Origin: Burkholderiaceae bacterium
GTDB lineage: Bacteria; Pseudomonadota; Gammaproteobacteria; Burkholderiales; Burkholderiaceae_E
DNA length: 64,000 nt
Reading direction: 5' to 3'
Assembly: GCA_016710525.1 (NCBI GenBank)
Contig: JADJVQ010000002.1
Location: 124,001-188,000, forward strand
The notes under the pieces were generated by a model. It was not told where the DNA came from. It searched no databases and worked only from the letters and a program-made list of their open reading frames with translations. The translations under genes were made by a program, and so were the position numbers. Below are positions 16,570-23,934 of this stretch, in pieces (position 1 is the stretch's first letter; every line of letters begins with the position of its first letter).

Positions 16570-18930
16570 ATGTCCGATCTCCTCGCCAATCTCAACGAAC
16601 GCCAGCTCGCCGCGGTCACCCTGCCTGCCCAGCATGCGCTGATCCTCGCCGGTGCCGGCAGCGGCAAGACCCGCGTGCTCACGACCCGCATGGCCTGGCT
16701 GATCCAGACCCGCCAGGTCAGTCCGCAGGGCGTGCTTGCGGTCACGTTCACGAACAAGGCGGCCCGTGAAATGCTCACCCGGCTGTCGGCGATGCTGCCC
16801 ATCGTCACGCGCGGCTTGTGGATCGGCACTTTTCATGGCCTGTGCAACCGCATGCTGCGAGCGCATCACCGCGATGCGGGCCTGCCGCACACCTTCCAGA
16901 TCCTCGATTCGCAAGACCAGCTGGCCGCCATCAAGCGCCTGCTGAAGTCGCTCAATGTCGACGACGAGAAATTCCCGCCGCGCAATATCGCGAACTTCAT
17001 CAACCATGCCAAGGAAGAGGGCCAGCGCCCTGGCGATGTCGAGGCCTACGACGACTATTCCCGGCGCTGCGTCGAGCTGTACACGGCCTACGACGACCAG
17101 TGCCAGCGCGAGGGCGTGGTCGACTTTGCCGAACTGCTGTTGCGAAGCTACGAACTGCTGCAGCGCGGCCAGCTGCTGCGCGAGCACTACCAGCGGCGTT
17201 TTTCGCACATCCTCGTCGACGAGTTCCAGGACACCAACACGCTGCAGTACAAGTGGCTCAAGCTGCTGGCCGGGGGCGGCGCCTCGGTGTTTGCGGTCGG
17301 CGACGACGACCAGAGCATCTACGCCTTCCGCGGCGCCAACGTCGGCAACATGGCGGCCTTCGAGCGCGAGTTCCAGGTGCCCAACCTGATCAAGCTCGAG
17401 CAGAACTACCGCTCGCACGCGCATATCCTGAATTGCGCCAATGCACTGATCAAGCACAACGCGCGGCGCCTGGGCAAGGAGCTCTGGACCGAGGCCGGCG
17501 AGGGCGAGCCGGTCCGTGTCTACGAGGCCATGACCGACGGCCAGGAGGCGCAATGGCTGCTCGAAGAATTGCGCGGGCTGATCGCCGAAGGCTGGGCGCG
17601 CGCCGATGTCGCGGTGCTGTACCGCTCCAACGCCCAGTCGCGGGTCATCGAACACGCGCTGTTCTCGGCCGGCGTGCCCTATCGGGTGTATGGCGGGCTG
17701 CGGTTTTTCGAGCGGGCCGAGATCAAGCACGCGCTGGCCTACCTGCGCCTCATCGAAAACCCCGATGACGACGGCGCCTTCCTGCGGGTCGTCAATTTCC
17801 CGGCGCGCGGCATCGGTGCCCGGTCGGTCGAGGCGCTGCAGGATGCGGCCCGGCGGGCTGGCGTCAGCCTGTTCCAGGCGGTCGGCGCCCTGTCGGGCGC
17901 GCCGGCGGCCAAGCTGTCCGCGTTCACGCGGCTGATCGAGACTCTGGGCCGCGAGTCGCGCACCCTGACCCTCACCGAATCCGTCGAACATGTCATCGAG
18001 CGCAGCGGCCTGATCGCCCATTTCCAGGCCGAGAAGGAAGGCCAGGAGCGCATCGAGAACCTGCGTGAACTGGTCACCGCGGCGGCGGCCTTCCTGGCCG
18101 AAGAGGGCATCGGGCAAGACGTTCCGGCATCGATGGGGGTGTCGCCGGGCAACGCGCCGGGGTCCGGGGACTCCGCACCGGGCGGCGATGCCGCGGTGCT
18201 CGACGCCGCGGCGCCGGGCGCGGTCAACATCACGCCGCTGGCCTCGTTCCTGTCGCATGCCTCGCTGGAAGCCGGCGAGAACCAGGCCGGTGAAGGCAGC
18301 GATGCGGTGCAGCTGATGACAGTGCATTCGGCCAAGGGGCTGGAGTTCGATGCGGTCTTCATCACCGGCCTCGAAGAAGGCCTGTTCCCGCACGAAAACT
18401 CGGTGACCGAGGCCGACGGCCTCGAGGAAGAGCGCCGGCTGATGTACGTGGCCATCACGCGCGCGCGCCAGCGCCTGTACCTGTCGTTCACCCAGACGCG
18501 CATGCTGCACGGCCAGACGCGCTACAACGTGCGCTCGCGATTCCTCGAAGAACTGCCCCAGGACGCGCTGAAGTGGCTCACGCCCCGGGTGGCGCTGCGC
18601 AGCACGGCGGGCGCCTGGCGCGAAGGGTATGGCGGCGCCTGGGAAGGCCAGAGCCGCGGTGGCCAGGGGCCGGGCCGGCGCGAGGCGCTCGGGCTGGCCC
18701 GGGACGCCGATGGCGGACGGGCGGACGCGCACGCCCAGCGCGCCGCGCAGGGCTTCGACCGGGGGCTTGCCTGGCGCGTCGGCCAGAGCGTGGCGCATGC
18801 CCGTTTCGGCGAGGGCGTCATCGTCAATCTCGAGGGGCATGGCGAGGACGCGCGGGCCCAGATCAACTTCGGGCGCGAGGGCGTGAAGTGGCTGGCGCTG
18901 TCGGTCGCGAAGCTCACCGCGGTGCCCTGA
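16570..18930 (+). CDS. uvrD: DNA helicase II, UvrD
   Basis: 786-residue superfamily 1A 3'-5' helicase for nucleotide excision and mismatch repair. Motifs in order: Q motif LNERQLAAV, Walker A AGAGSGKTRVLTTRMAWL, FTNKAAREM, LVDEFQDTN (Walker B), VGDDDQSIYAFRGA, LEQNYRSH, VHSAKGLEFDAVF and YVAITRARQRLYL. The C-terminus has the Tudor-like domain (VAHARFGEGVIVNLEGHG). ATG 16570 opens the conserved protein (MSDLLANLNERQL). A Gly/Ala/Pro-rich insertion near 515-550 precedes motif V; otherwise length is normal. Monocistronic. Confidence 0.95.
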   Translation: MSDLLANLNERQLAAVTLPAQHALILAGAGSGKTRVLTTRMAWLIQTRQVSPQGVLAVTFTNKAAREMLTRLSAMLPIVTRGLWIGTFHGLCNRMLRAHHRDAGLPHTFQILDSQDQLAAIKRLLKSLNVDDEKFPPRNIANFINHAKEEGQRPGDVEAYDDYSRRCVELYTAYDDQCQREGVVDFAELLLRSYELLQRGQLLREHYQRRFSHILVDEFQDTNTLQYKWLKLLAGGGASVFAVGDDDQSIYAFRGANVGNMAAFEREFQVPNLIKLEQNYRSHAHILNCANALIKHNARRLGKELWTEAGEGEPVRVYEAMTDGQEAQWLLEELRGLIAEGWARADVAVLYRSNAQSRVIEHALFSAGVPYRVYGGLRFFERAEIKHALAYLRLIENPDDDGAFLRVVNFPARGIGARSVEALQDAARRAGVSLFQAVGALSGAPAAKLSAFTRLIETLGRESRTLTLTESVEHVIERSGLIAHFQAEKEGQERIENLRELVTAAAAFLAEEGIGQDVPASMGVSPGNAPGSGDSAPGGDAAVLDAAAPGAVNITPLASFLSHASLEAGENQAGEGSDAVQLMTVHSAKGLEFDAVFITGLEEGLFPHENSVTEADGLEEERRLMYVAITRARQRLYLSFTQTRMLHGQTRYNVRSRFLEELPQDALKWLTPRVALRSTAGAWREGYGGAWEGQSRGGQGPGRREALGLARDADGGRADAHAQRAAQGFDRGLAWRVGQSVAHARFGEGVIVNLEGHGEDARAQINFGREGVKWLALSVAKLTAVP

Positions 18931-18972
18931 CGGATCGGCCGGGCGCGCGGGCGAACCGGCAGCGGGCATGCT

Positions 18973-18998
18973 GGCCTGCCCGGGCACCCGGGCCGGCC
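18973..18998. terminator. Strong hairpin between convergent uvrD and peptidase genes
   Basis: Near-perfect stem: GGCC, one mismatch, GCCCGGG, loop CA, CCCGGGC, GGCC. It lies between two convergent stops; probably a bidirectional terminator although there is no T-run. Confidence 0.45.
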
Positions 18999-19006
18999 CT
19001 CAGGAT

Positions 19007-21244
19007 TCAGGGCGCTGGCGCGTAGCCCGGTTCGCCCATCTGCCACAGCAGGAACACGATCATGTCGGCCCGCTCCTGTTCGTCTTGCTGCTTGGTGCTG
19101 CCGATGCCGTGTCCGGCATCGAAGTCCAGGCGCAGCAGCACCGGGCGTGCGCTGGCGCTGGCGGCCATCAGCCGGGCAGCTGTCTTGGTCGAATGCCAGA
19201 CTTCGACCCGCGGATCGTTGACGCCGTGGGTGAGCATCACCGCCGGATACGGCGTGCCATCGCGAATCTGGTGATAGGTGCTCATCGCGAGCAGTGCCCG
19301 GAACCCCGGCTCCGTGCGCTTGCTGCCGAATTCGGGAATGTTCGGCACGCCATTGGGACTGTCCTCGGCGCGCACCATGTCCAGCGCGCCCACTGAGGAA
19401 ATGACCGCGGCGAACAGGTCGGGGCGTTCGGTCATCGCGCGGCCGACCAGGATGCCGCCGGCCGATCCGCCCAGGATGCCCAGGCGCTGCGGGCGGGTAT
19501 AACCACCGGCCACCAGGTACTCGGCGCAGGCGATGAAATCCTTCCACGAGTTGGGCTTGGTGGCCTGGTAGCCGTCCTTGTACCACTGCTCTCCGTAGAC
19601 GCCCGATCCTCGGGGGTTGGCGATCGCGTGCACGCCACCGGCCTGCAGCCAGGCCATCCGGAACACCGAATAGTAGGGTTCCTCGGTGTTGCCGTAGGCG
19701 GCGTAGCCGTACAGCAGCGTCGGGCGATTGCCGTCCAGCGGCGTGTCGCGCCGATGGATGATCGACATCGGCACCAGCTGTCCGTCGTGGCCGGGCACCT
19801 GCACTTCGGTCGTCACCACATCGGGCAAGGTGTCGTAGGGTCCCTGCGGCTGCAGCCCGGTATTGGTCACGGTGCCGTCGCCGCGCACTTCGTAGATTTG
19901 GCGGGCCTGGGTCCAGCCCTGCAGTTCGATCACCGCGCCGGGCAGACGCGGGTCGGTGGCGCCGCCACCTTCTTCCGGGGACAGCGTGAACGCGCCGGCG
20001 ATCGGCAGCTTGATCGTCTGCGCGGCGCCGTCGCGATAGGGCAGCCGCAGCAGTTCCTTGATGTTGCCGGCCCGCGCCTCGACGTACAGCGCATCGCTGG
20101 CGGTGCCCAGGCCGGTGATCACCCGCTCGGAGTGCGCGAGCAGTTCGCGTGCCTGGCCCATCGTGCCCGCCCGGATGTCCAGGGCCATGACTTTGGAGCG
20201 CGGCGCGGTGCGGTGGCTGATCAGGTAGAGCGTGTCGTCGAAATAGTCGGCTCGAGAGACCTCGTCGGCACGCTCGACCAGCGCCCGCCACGCCGGCCGG
20301 CTGGCACGCAGGCTGGCCGCCGGCGCCACGTACATCCGGATTTCACGCTGCACGCCGTTGATGATCCAGCCCAGCGCCCAGCGACCGTCGTGGGTGATGC
20401 TGACGTACGGGATCTCGGCCGGGTCGATCGTCACCCCGGCCACCCCGTAGCCCAGGACCGGGACGGGTTGCGGCGCGGGCGCCCCGACCGTCATCCGGTA
20501 AACCGCGCTGCGCTGGAACTTGTCGAGCGCCGACGAGTCCGGTTTCAGCGGCGCCAGGCGGTTGAAGTACAGCGTGTTTTCGCCGTCCCAGCTGACGCCG
20601 GCAAACTGCATCCGATCGACCGGCCGGCCCACCGGACGGCCGCTGCGCACGTCGAGGACATGCATCACGGCATCCTCGGAGCCGCCCGCGGACAGGCCGT
20701 AGGCCAGGTAGCGCCCGTCGGGCGAGGGCGAGAACCAGTTGATCGCCAGCGACTGCCTGGTGCCGCGCGACAGGGCCTCGGGGTCGACGAGCAGGCGTTC
20801 CGGGCCGGCCAGCCCCTGGCGCATGTGCAGCGAGTACTGGTTGGCGCCAGCCACGCGCTTTTCGTAGAACCAGAGTCCGGAGGGGGTGCGCAGCGCCGCG
20901 GTCACGCGCGCCGGGGTTGCGTCATCGATGCGGCGCAGCGTGTCGATCAGGCGGCTGCGCGCGCCGATCGAATCGAGCAGCGCACGCGTGCGCGACGCGT
21001 GTGCCTTCATCCAGGCGGCCACCTCGGGCGCCTTGACGTTCTCGAAGTAACGGTAGGGGTCGGGCACGACCGTGCCGAACAGGGTCTGGGGTTCGTCGCG
21101 GATGTCGGCCACCGGCGCCGGCGGCGCGGCGCGCGGCTTTGCCGGTTCGTCGCCGGCGAGCGCCGCGGGCAGGCCGGCCAGTCCGCAGAGCAGCGCACAA
21201 ACCAGCGCGATCGCGGCACGCTTGACCGACTGCGAACCTGTCAT
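19007..21244 (-). CDS. Secreted prolyl oligopeptidase family serine peptidase (S9A)
   Basis: 745 residues. A Sec signal peptide (VKRAAIALVCALLCGLAGLP, cleaved near ALAG) sends it to the periplasm. An N-terminal seven-bladed propeller (about 50-480; DPYRYFENVKAPEVAAWMKA is the S9A opening) is followed by an alpha/beta-hydrolase domain with catalytic Ser in GGSAGG (about 594), Asp in NDPRVEVW (about 676) and His in DAGHGIG (about 711). It cleaves short peptides after proline or a similar residue. It stands alone on the minus strand, 43 bases after the BPSS1780 gene. Confidence 0.9.
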   Translation of the reverse strand: MTGSQSVKRAAIALVCALLCGLAGLPAALAGDEPAKPRAAPPAPVADIRDEPQTLFGTVVPDPYRYFENVKAPEVAAWMKAHASRTRALLDSIGARSRLIDTLRRIDDATPARVTAALRTPSGLWFYEKRVAGANQYSLHMRQGLAGPERLLVDPEALSRGTRQSLAINWFSPSPDGRYLAYGLSAGGSEDAVMHVLDVRSGRPVGRPVDRMQFAGVSWDGENTLYFNRLAPLKPDSSALDKFQRSAVYRMTVGAPAPQPVPVLGYGVAGVTIDPAEIPYVSITHDGRWALGWIINGVQREIRMYVAPAASLRASRPAWRALVERADEVSRADYFDDTLYLISHRTAPRSKVMALDIRAGTMGQARELLAHSERVITGLGTASDALYVEARAGNIKELLRLPYRDGAAQTIKLPIAGAFTLSPEEGGGATDPRLPGAVIELQGWTQARQIYEVRGDGTVTNTGLQPQGPYDTLPDVVTTEVQVPGHDGQLVPMSIIHRRDTPLDGNRPTLLYGYAAYGNTEEPYYSVFRMAWLQAGGVHAIANPRGSGVYGEQWYKDGYQATKPNSWKDFIACAEYLVAGGYTRPQRLGILGGSAGGILVGRAMTERPDLFAAVISSVGALDMVRAEDSPNGVPNIPEFGSKRTEPGFRALLAMSTYHQIRDGTPYPAVMLTHGVNDPRVEVWHSTKTAARLMAASASARPVLLRLDFDAGHGIGSTKQQDEQERADMIVFLLWQMGEPGYAPAP

Positions 21245-21287
21245 CGACCAGACCTCCCTGCAGACAACGGCGCTGACGCCGGTCGCG

Positions 21288-22055
21288 TCAGTCGCGCACG
21301 ACGTCGCGATACGTGGCCCAGAACGAACAATAGAGCGCAGTCAGCACCACCAGCGAAGTAGGCGACAGCACCAGGGATATCAGCAGCGGCGAACTGCCCA
21401 GCAGCATCTTGAGCAGCTGAATGGCCAACGAGGCGACCAGCGCCACCGCGAACCAGCCAAGCGCGTATTGCAGGAACGCCCAGCGGTTGCGCATCACTGC
21501 CGCCAGGCTGAAGAACATGGCTTTTAGTGGCGGCTGTTCGTGCCAGGCGCAGAACAGTGGCGCGAACCAGAGCGCCATCTGCATCGGCGTGTACGCGAGC
21601 AGGAAGATCAGCGACGCGAAGACCAGCGAGGAGTCCTGCAGCGACGGGTCGTCGCTGACCACCTGACCGGTGGCGATGCGCAGCAGGGTGCCTCCGTCGG
21701 CCAGCGAGGCCAGTCCCAGGGCCAACAGGGTCGAGGCCGCGTTGATCACGCCCAGCGCCAGCAGCGCGCGCCAGGCCCGGCCAGCCGACGCACGAAACCC
21801 GGCAAAGAGCATCTGGGGCGTCGGCAGGTCGCCGTGTTCGGCGGTGCGTACCGCGTGCATCACGCCGACCGCCAGCGCCGGTGTCAGCATCATCGGGGCG
21901 AAGGGGCCGATCAGGGGGATCAGCGTGGCGACCATCAGCACCAGCAGGTAGATGAAGGTCAGGGCGAGCAGGGCAAGGGGGGCGCGGCGCAGCAGCCGGA
22001 ATCCGTCGATGACCCAGGTGCGTCCCGCCCTGGCCGCCAGCAGCTCGATGCGCAT
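21288..22055 (-). CDS. BPSS1780-type integral membrane protein
   Basis: 255 residues with about six membrane helices (ALLALTFIYLLVLMVATLIP, LLALGVINAASTLLALGLAS, SLVFASLIFLLAYTPMQMAL and so on). It resembles the BPSS1780 family of Burkholderiales, whose function is not known. Start ATG 22055 overlaps the thrB stop by one base (TGATG), so translation is coupled to thrB; the longer frame to 22325 is rejected because it overlaps conserved thrB. Confidence 0.78.
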   Translation of the reverse strand: MRIELLAARAGRTWVIDGFRLLRRAPLALLALTFIYLLVLMVATLIPLIGPFAPMMLTPALAVGVMHAVRTAEHGDLPTPQMLFAGFRASAGRAWRALLALGVINAASTLLALGLASLADGGTLLRIATGQVVSDDPSLQDSSLVFASLIFLLAYTPMQMALWFAPLFCAWHEQPPLKAMFFSLAAVMRNRWAFLQYALGWFAVALVASLAIQLLKMLLGSSPLLISLVLSPTSLVVLTALYCSFWATYRDVVRD

Positions 22056-23017
22056 CAGCGGGCCCCTGGCAAAGGCGGCGCCAGTTCGCGCCGCGACACC
22101 AGCAGGCGCTCGAAATGCAGGGGATCCTTGGGGGTCACCATCTGGGCCGGGCGCGGCAGATGGAAATCGAACAGGCGCGACAGCCAGAAACGCAGGGCCG
22201 CCGCCCGCAGCATCAGCGGCCAGGCCTCGCGTTCGGCGGCCAGCGGCTCGCGCACCGCCACGTAGGCCGACAGCAGCGCCACGCGGCGCGCGTCGTCGAA
22301 GTGGCCGGTGGCGTCGTCGATGCACCAGTCGTTGCAGGTGACCGCCAGGTCGAACAGCCAGGTGTCGCAGCCGGCGAAGTAGAAATCGATCACCCCGCCC
22401 AGGGTGTCGCCATCGAACAGCACGTTGTCGCGAAACAGATCGGCATGCACGGCGCTGCGCGGCAGTGCCTGGCTCAGCTCGCTGGCGCCGAAGCGCCGCT
22501 GGACTTCGATCTCATCGGCCAGCATCGCGGCGACCGCAGGCGCGAGGAATCCGGCGACCTTGGGCGCGGTGGCGACCCACCAGTCCAGGCCGCGCAGGTT
22601 GGGCAGCTCGCCCGGGTAGTCGGCCGCGGCCAGATGCATGCGTGCGAGCAGCTCGCCCAGTTGCGCGCAATGGCCCACGCCCGGCGCCATCTGGGCGGCG
22701 CCGCGCAGCCGGCTGACCAGGGCCGCGGGCTTGCCGTTCAGGGTGGACAGCAGCCCGCCGGAGCGATCGGCCAGCGGATCGGGGCACGGAATGTGGCGTG
22801 CGGCCAGGTGGCGCATCAGGCCAAGGTAAAACGGCAGCTGATCGTGATGCAGGCGCTCGAACAGAGTGAGCACGAAGCGGCCGCGCTCGGTGTCGACGAA
22901 ATAATTGGTGTTCTCGATGCCCGAGGCGATGCCTTCATGCGCGCGCAGCGCGCCCAGGTCGTAACCGGCGAGCCAGTGCTCGAGTTCGGGGCGGGAAACC
23001 GGGGTGAAGACGGCCAT
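22055..23017 (-). CDS. thrB: Homoserine kinase, APH-fold type
   Basis: 320-residue enzyme that phosphorylates homoserine in threonine synthesis. It is the aminoglycoside-phosphotransferase-like ThrB of many proteobacteria, not the GHMP-kinase type of E. coli. Family marks: MAVFTPVS opening, GIASGIENTNYFV near the nucleotide loop, the catalytic loop AVHADLFRDNVLFDG and the metal site GVIDFYFAG. ATG 23017 matches the conserved N-terminus. Coupled to the downstream membrane-protein gene; the LOG gene is 182 bases upstream on the same strand. Confidence 0.92.
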   Translation of the reverse strand: MAVFTPVSRPELEHWLAGYDLGALRAHEGIASGIENTNYFVDTERGRFVLTLFERLHHDQLPFYLGLMRHLAARHIPCPDPLADRSGGLLSTLNGKPAALVSRLRGAAQMAPGVGHCAQLGELLARMHLAAADYPGELPNLRGLDWWVATAPKVAGFLAPAVAAMLADEIEVQRRFGASELSQALPRSAVHADLFRDNVLFDGDTLGGVIDFYFAGCDTWLFDLAVTCNDWCIDDATGHFDDARRVALLSAYVAVREPLAAEREAWPLMLRAAALRFWLSRLFDFHLPRPAQMVTPKDPLHFERLLVSRRELAPPLPGAR

Positions 23018-23199
23018 GGAAGACAGGCGGGATGCGGGAGGTGAAACAGCGGTGTTTCGCCACGTGGCCACGGGGCGCGGTGGACACAGGGCGGCGCGGG
23101 TGCGCGGGGAGCATATCAGAGAAGGCGTGCCGCCGGACCGGCGTCCGAAAGGCCCCGCCGACACGCCGGCGCGGGCAGGAATGCGGCCCGTGCGCCACC

Positions 23200-23934
23200 C
23201 TACAGCGAGAACAGCAGCTCGCGTTCCGTGGATGTGGGGCTGAAGCCACGCGCCTGATAGAAATCGAAGATGGCTTCGACGACATCGGCCGGGTCGTCGA
23301 CCACTTTCATCAGGTCGAGATCGTCGGGGCCGATCAGGCCGTTGGCCAGCAGCGAGCCGCGCATCCAGTCCAGCATTCCCTGCCAGAAAGCCGAGTCGAC
23401 CAGGATGATCGGAATGCGGCGTCCGACCCGGGTCTGGACCAGGGTCAGGACTTCGAACAGCTCATCGAGCGTGCCGAAGCCGCCCGGCACCGCCACGAAG
23501 GCGGACGCATACTTGGCAAAGGCCACCTTGCGCGCGAAAAAGTGTCGGAAGCGCAGTGAAATGTTCTGATAGGCATTGCCGGTCTGCTCGTGGGGCAGCT
23601 CGATGTTCAGCCCGACCGACGGCGAGGGGCCCTCGAAGGCTCCCCGGTTGGCGGCTTCCATGATGCCCGGGCCGCCGCCCGAGATGACGGTGAATCCGGC
23701 ATCCGAGAGCTGGCGCGACAAAGTGACGGTGGTTTCGTACCAGCGGTGGCCGGGGCGGATGCGGGCGCTGCCGAACACCGACACGGCGGGTCGGATCTCG
23801 GCCAGCCGTTCGGTCGCCTCGACGAACTCTGAGATAATCCCCAGGATATGCCATGACTCCCGGGCTTTCAGCGAAGTCGATCGCTCGGGGCTGGGAATCG
23901 AACGCAACTGCGGGACGTGCTTGCTGCTGGACAT
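23200..23934 (-). CDS. LOG family (TIGR00730) Rossmann-fold protein
   Basis: 244 residues, cytoplasmic. The signature SGGGPGIMEAANRGA and VPGGFGTLDELFE mark the LOG/YvdD family; characterised members are nucleoside 5'-monophosphate phosphoribohydrolases, some acting on cytokinin ribotides. The Burkholderiales form with the leading KARESWHILGIISEFVEATE segment is complete. Its ATG (23932-23934, minus) shares bases with the polA ATG (23933-23935, plus) in the palindrome CATG, so the two genes start back to back with no intergenic DNA. Substrate not determinable from sequence. Confidence 0.88.
   Translation of the reverse strand: MSSSKHVPQLRSIPSPERSTSLKARESWHILGIISEFVEATERLAEIRPAVSVFGSARIRPGHRWYETTVTLSRQLSDAGFTVISGGGPGIMEAANRGAFEGPSPSVGLNIELPHEQTGNAYQNISLRFRHFFARKVAFAKYASAFVAVPGGFGTLDELFEVLTLVQTRVGRRIPIILVDSAFWQGMLDWMRGSLLANGLIGPDDLDLMKVVDDPADVVEAIFDFYQARGFSPTSTERELLFSL
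23833..23838 (+). promoter_or_regulatory. Candidate -10 box for polA inside the LOG gene
   Basis: GATAAT, 94 bases before the polA ATG; the -35 region (TTCGGT, 18 bases upstream) is poor. Any polA promoter must lie within LOG coding DNA because the starts overlap. Confidence 0.3.
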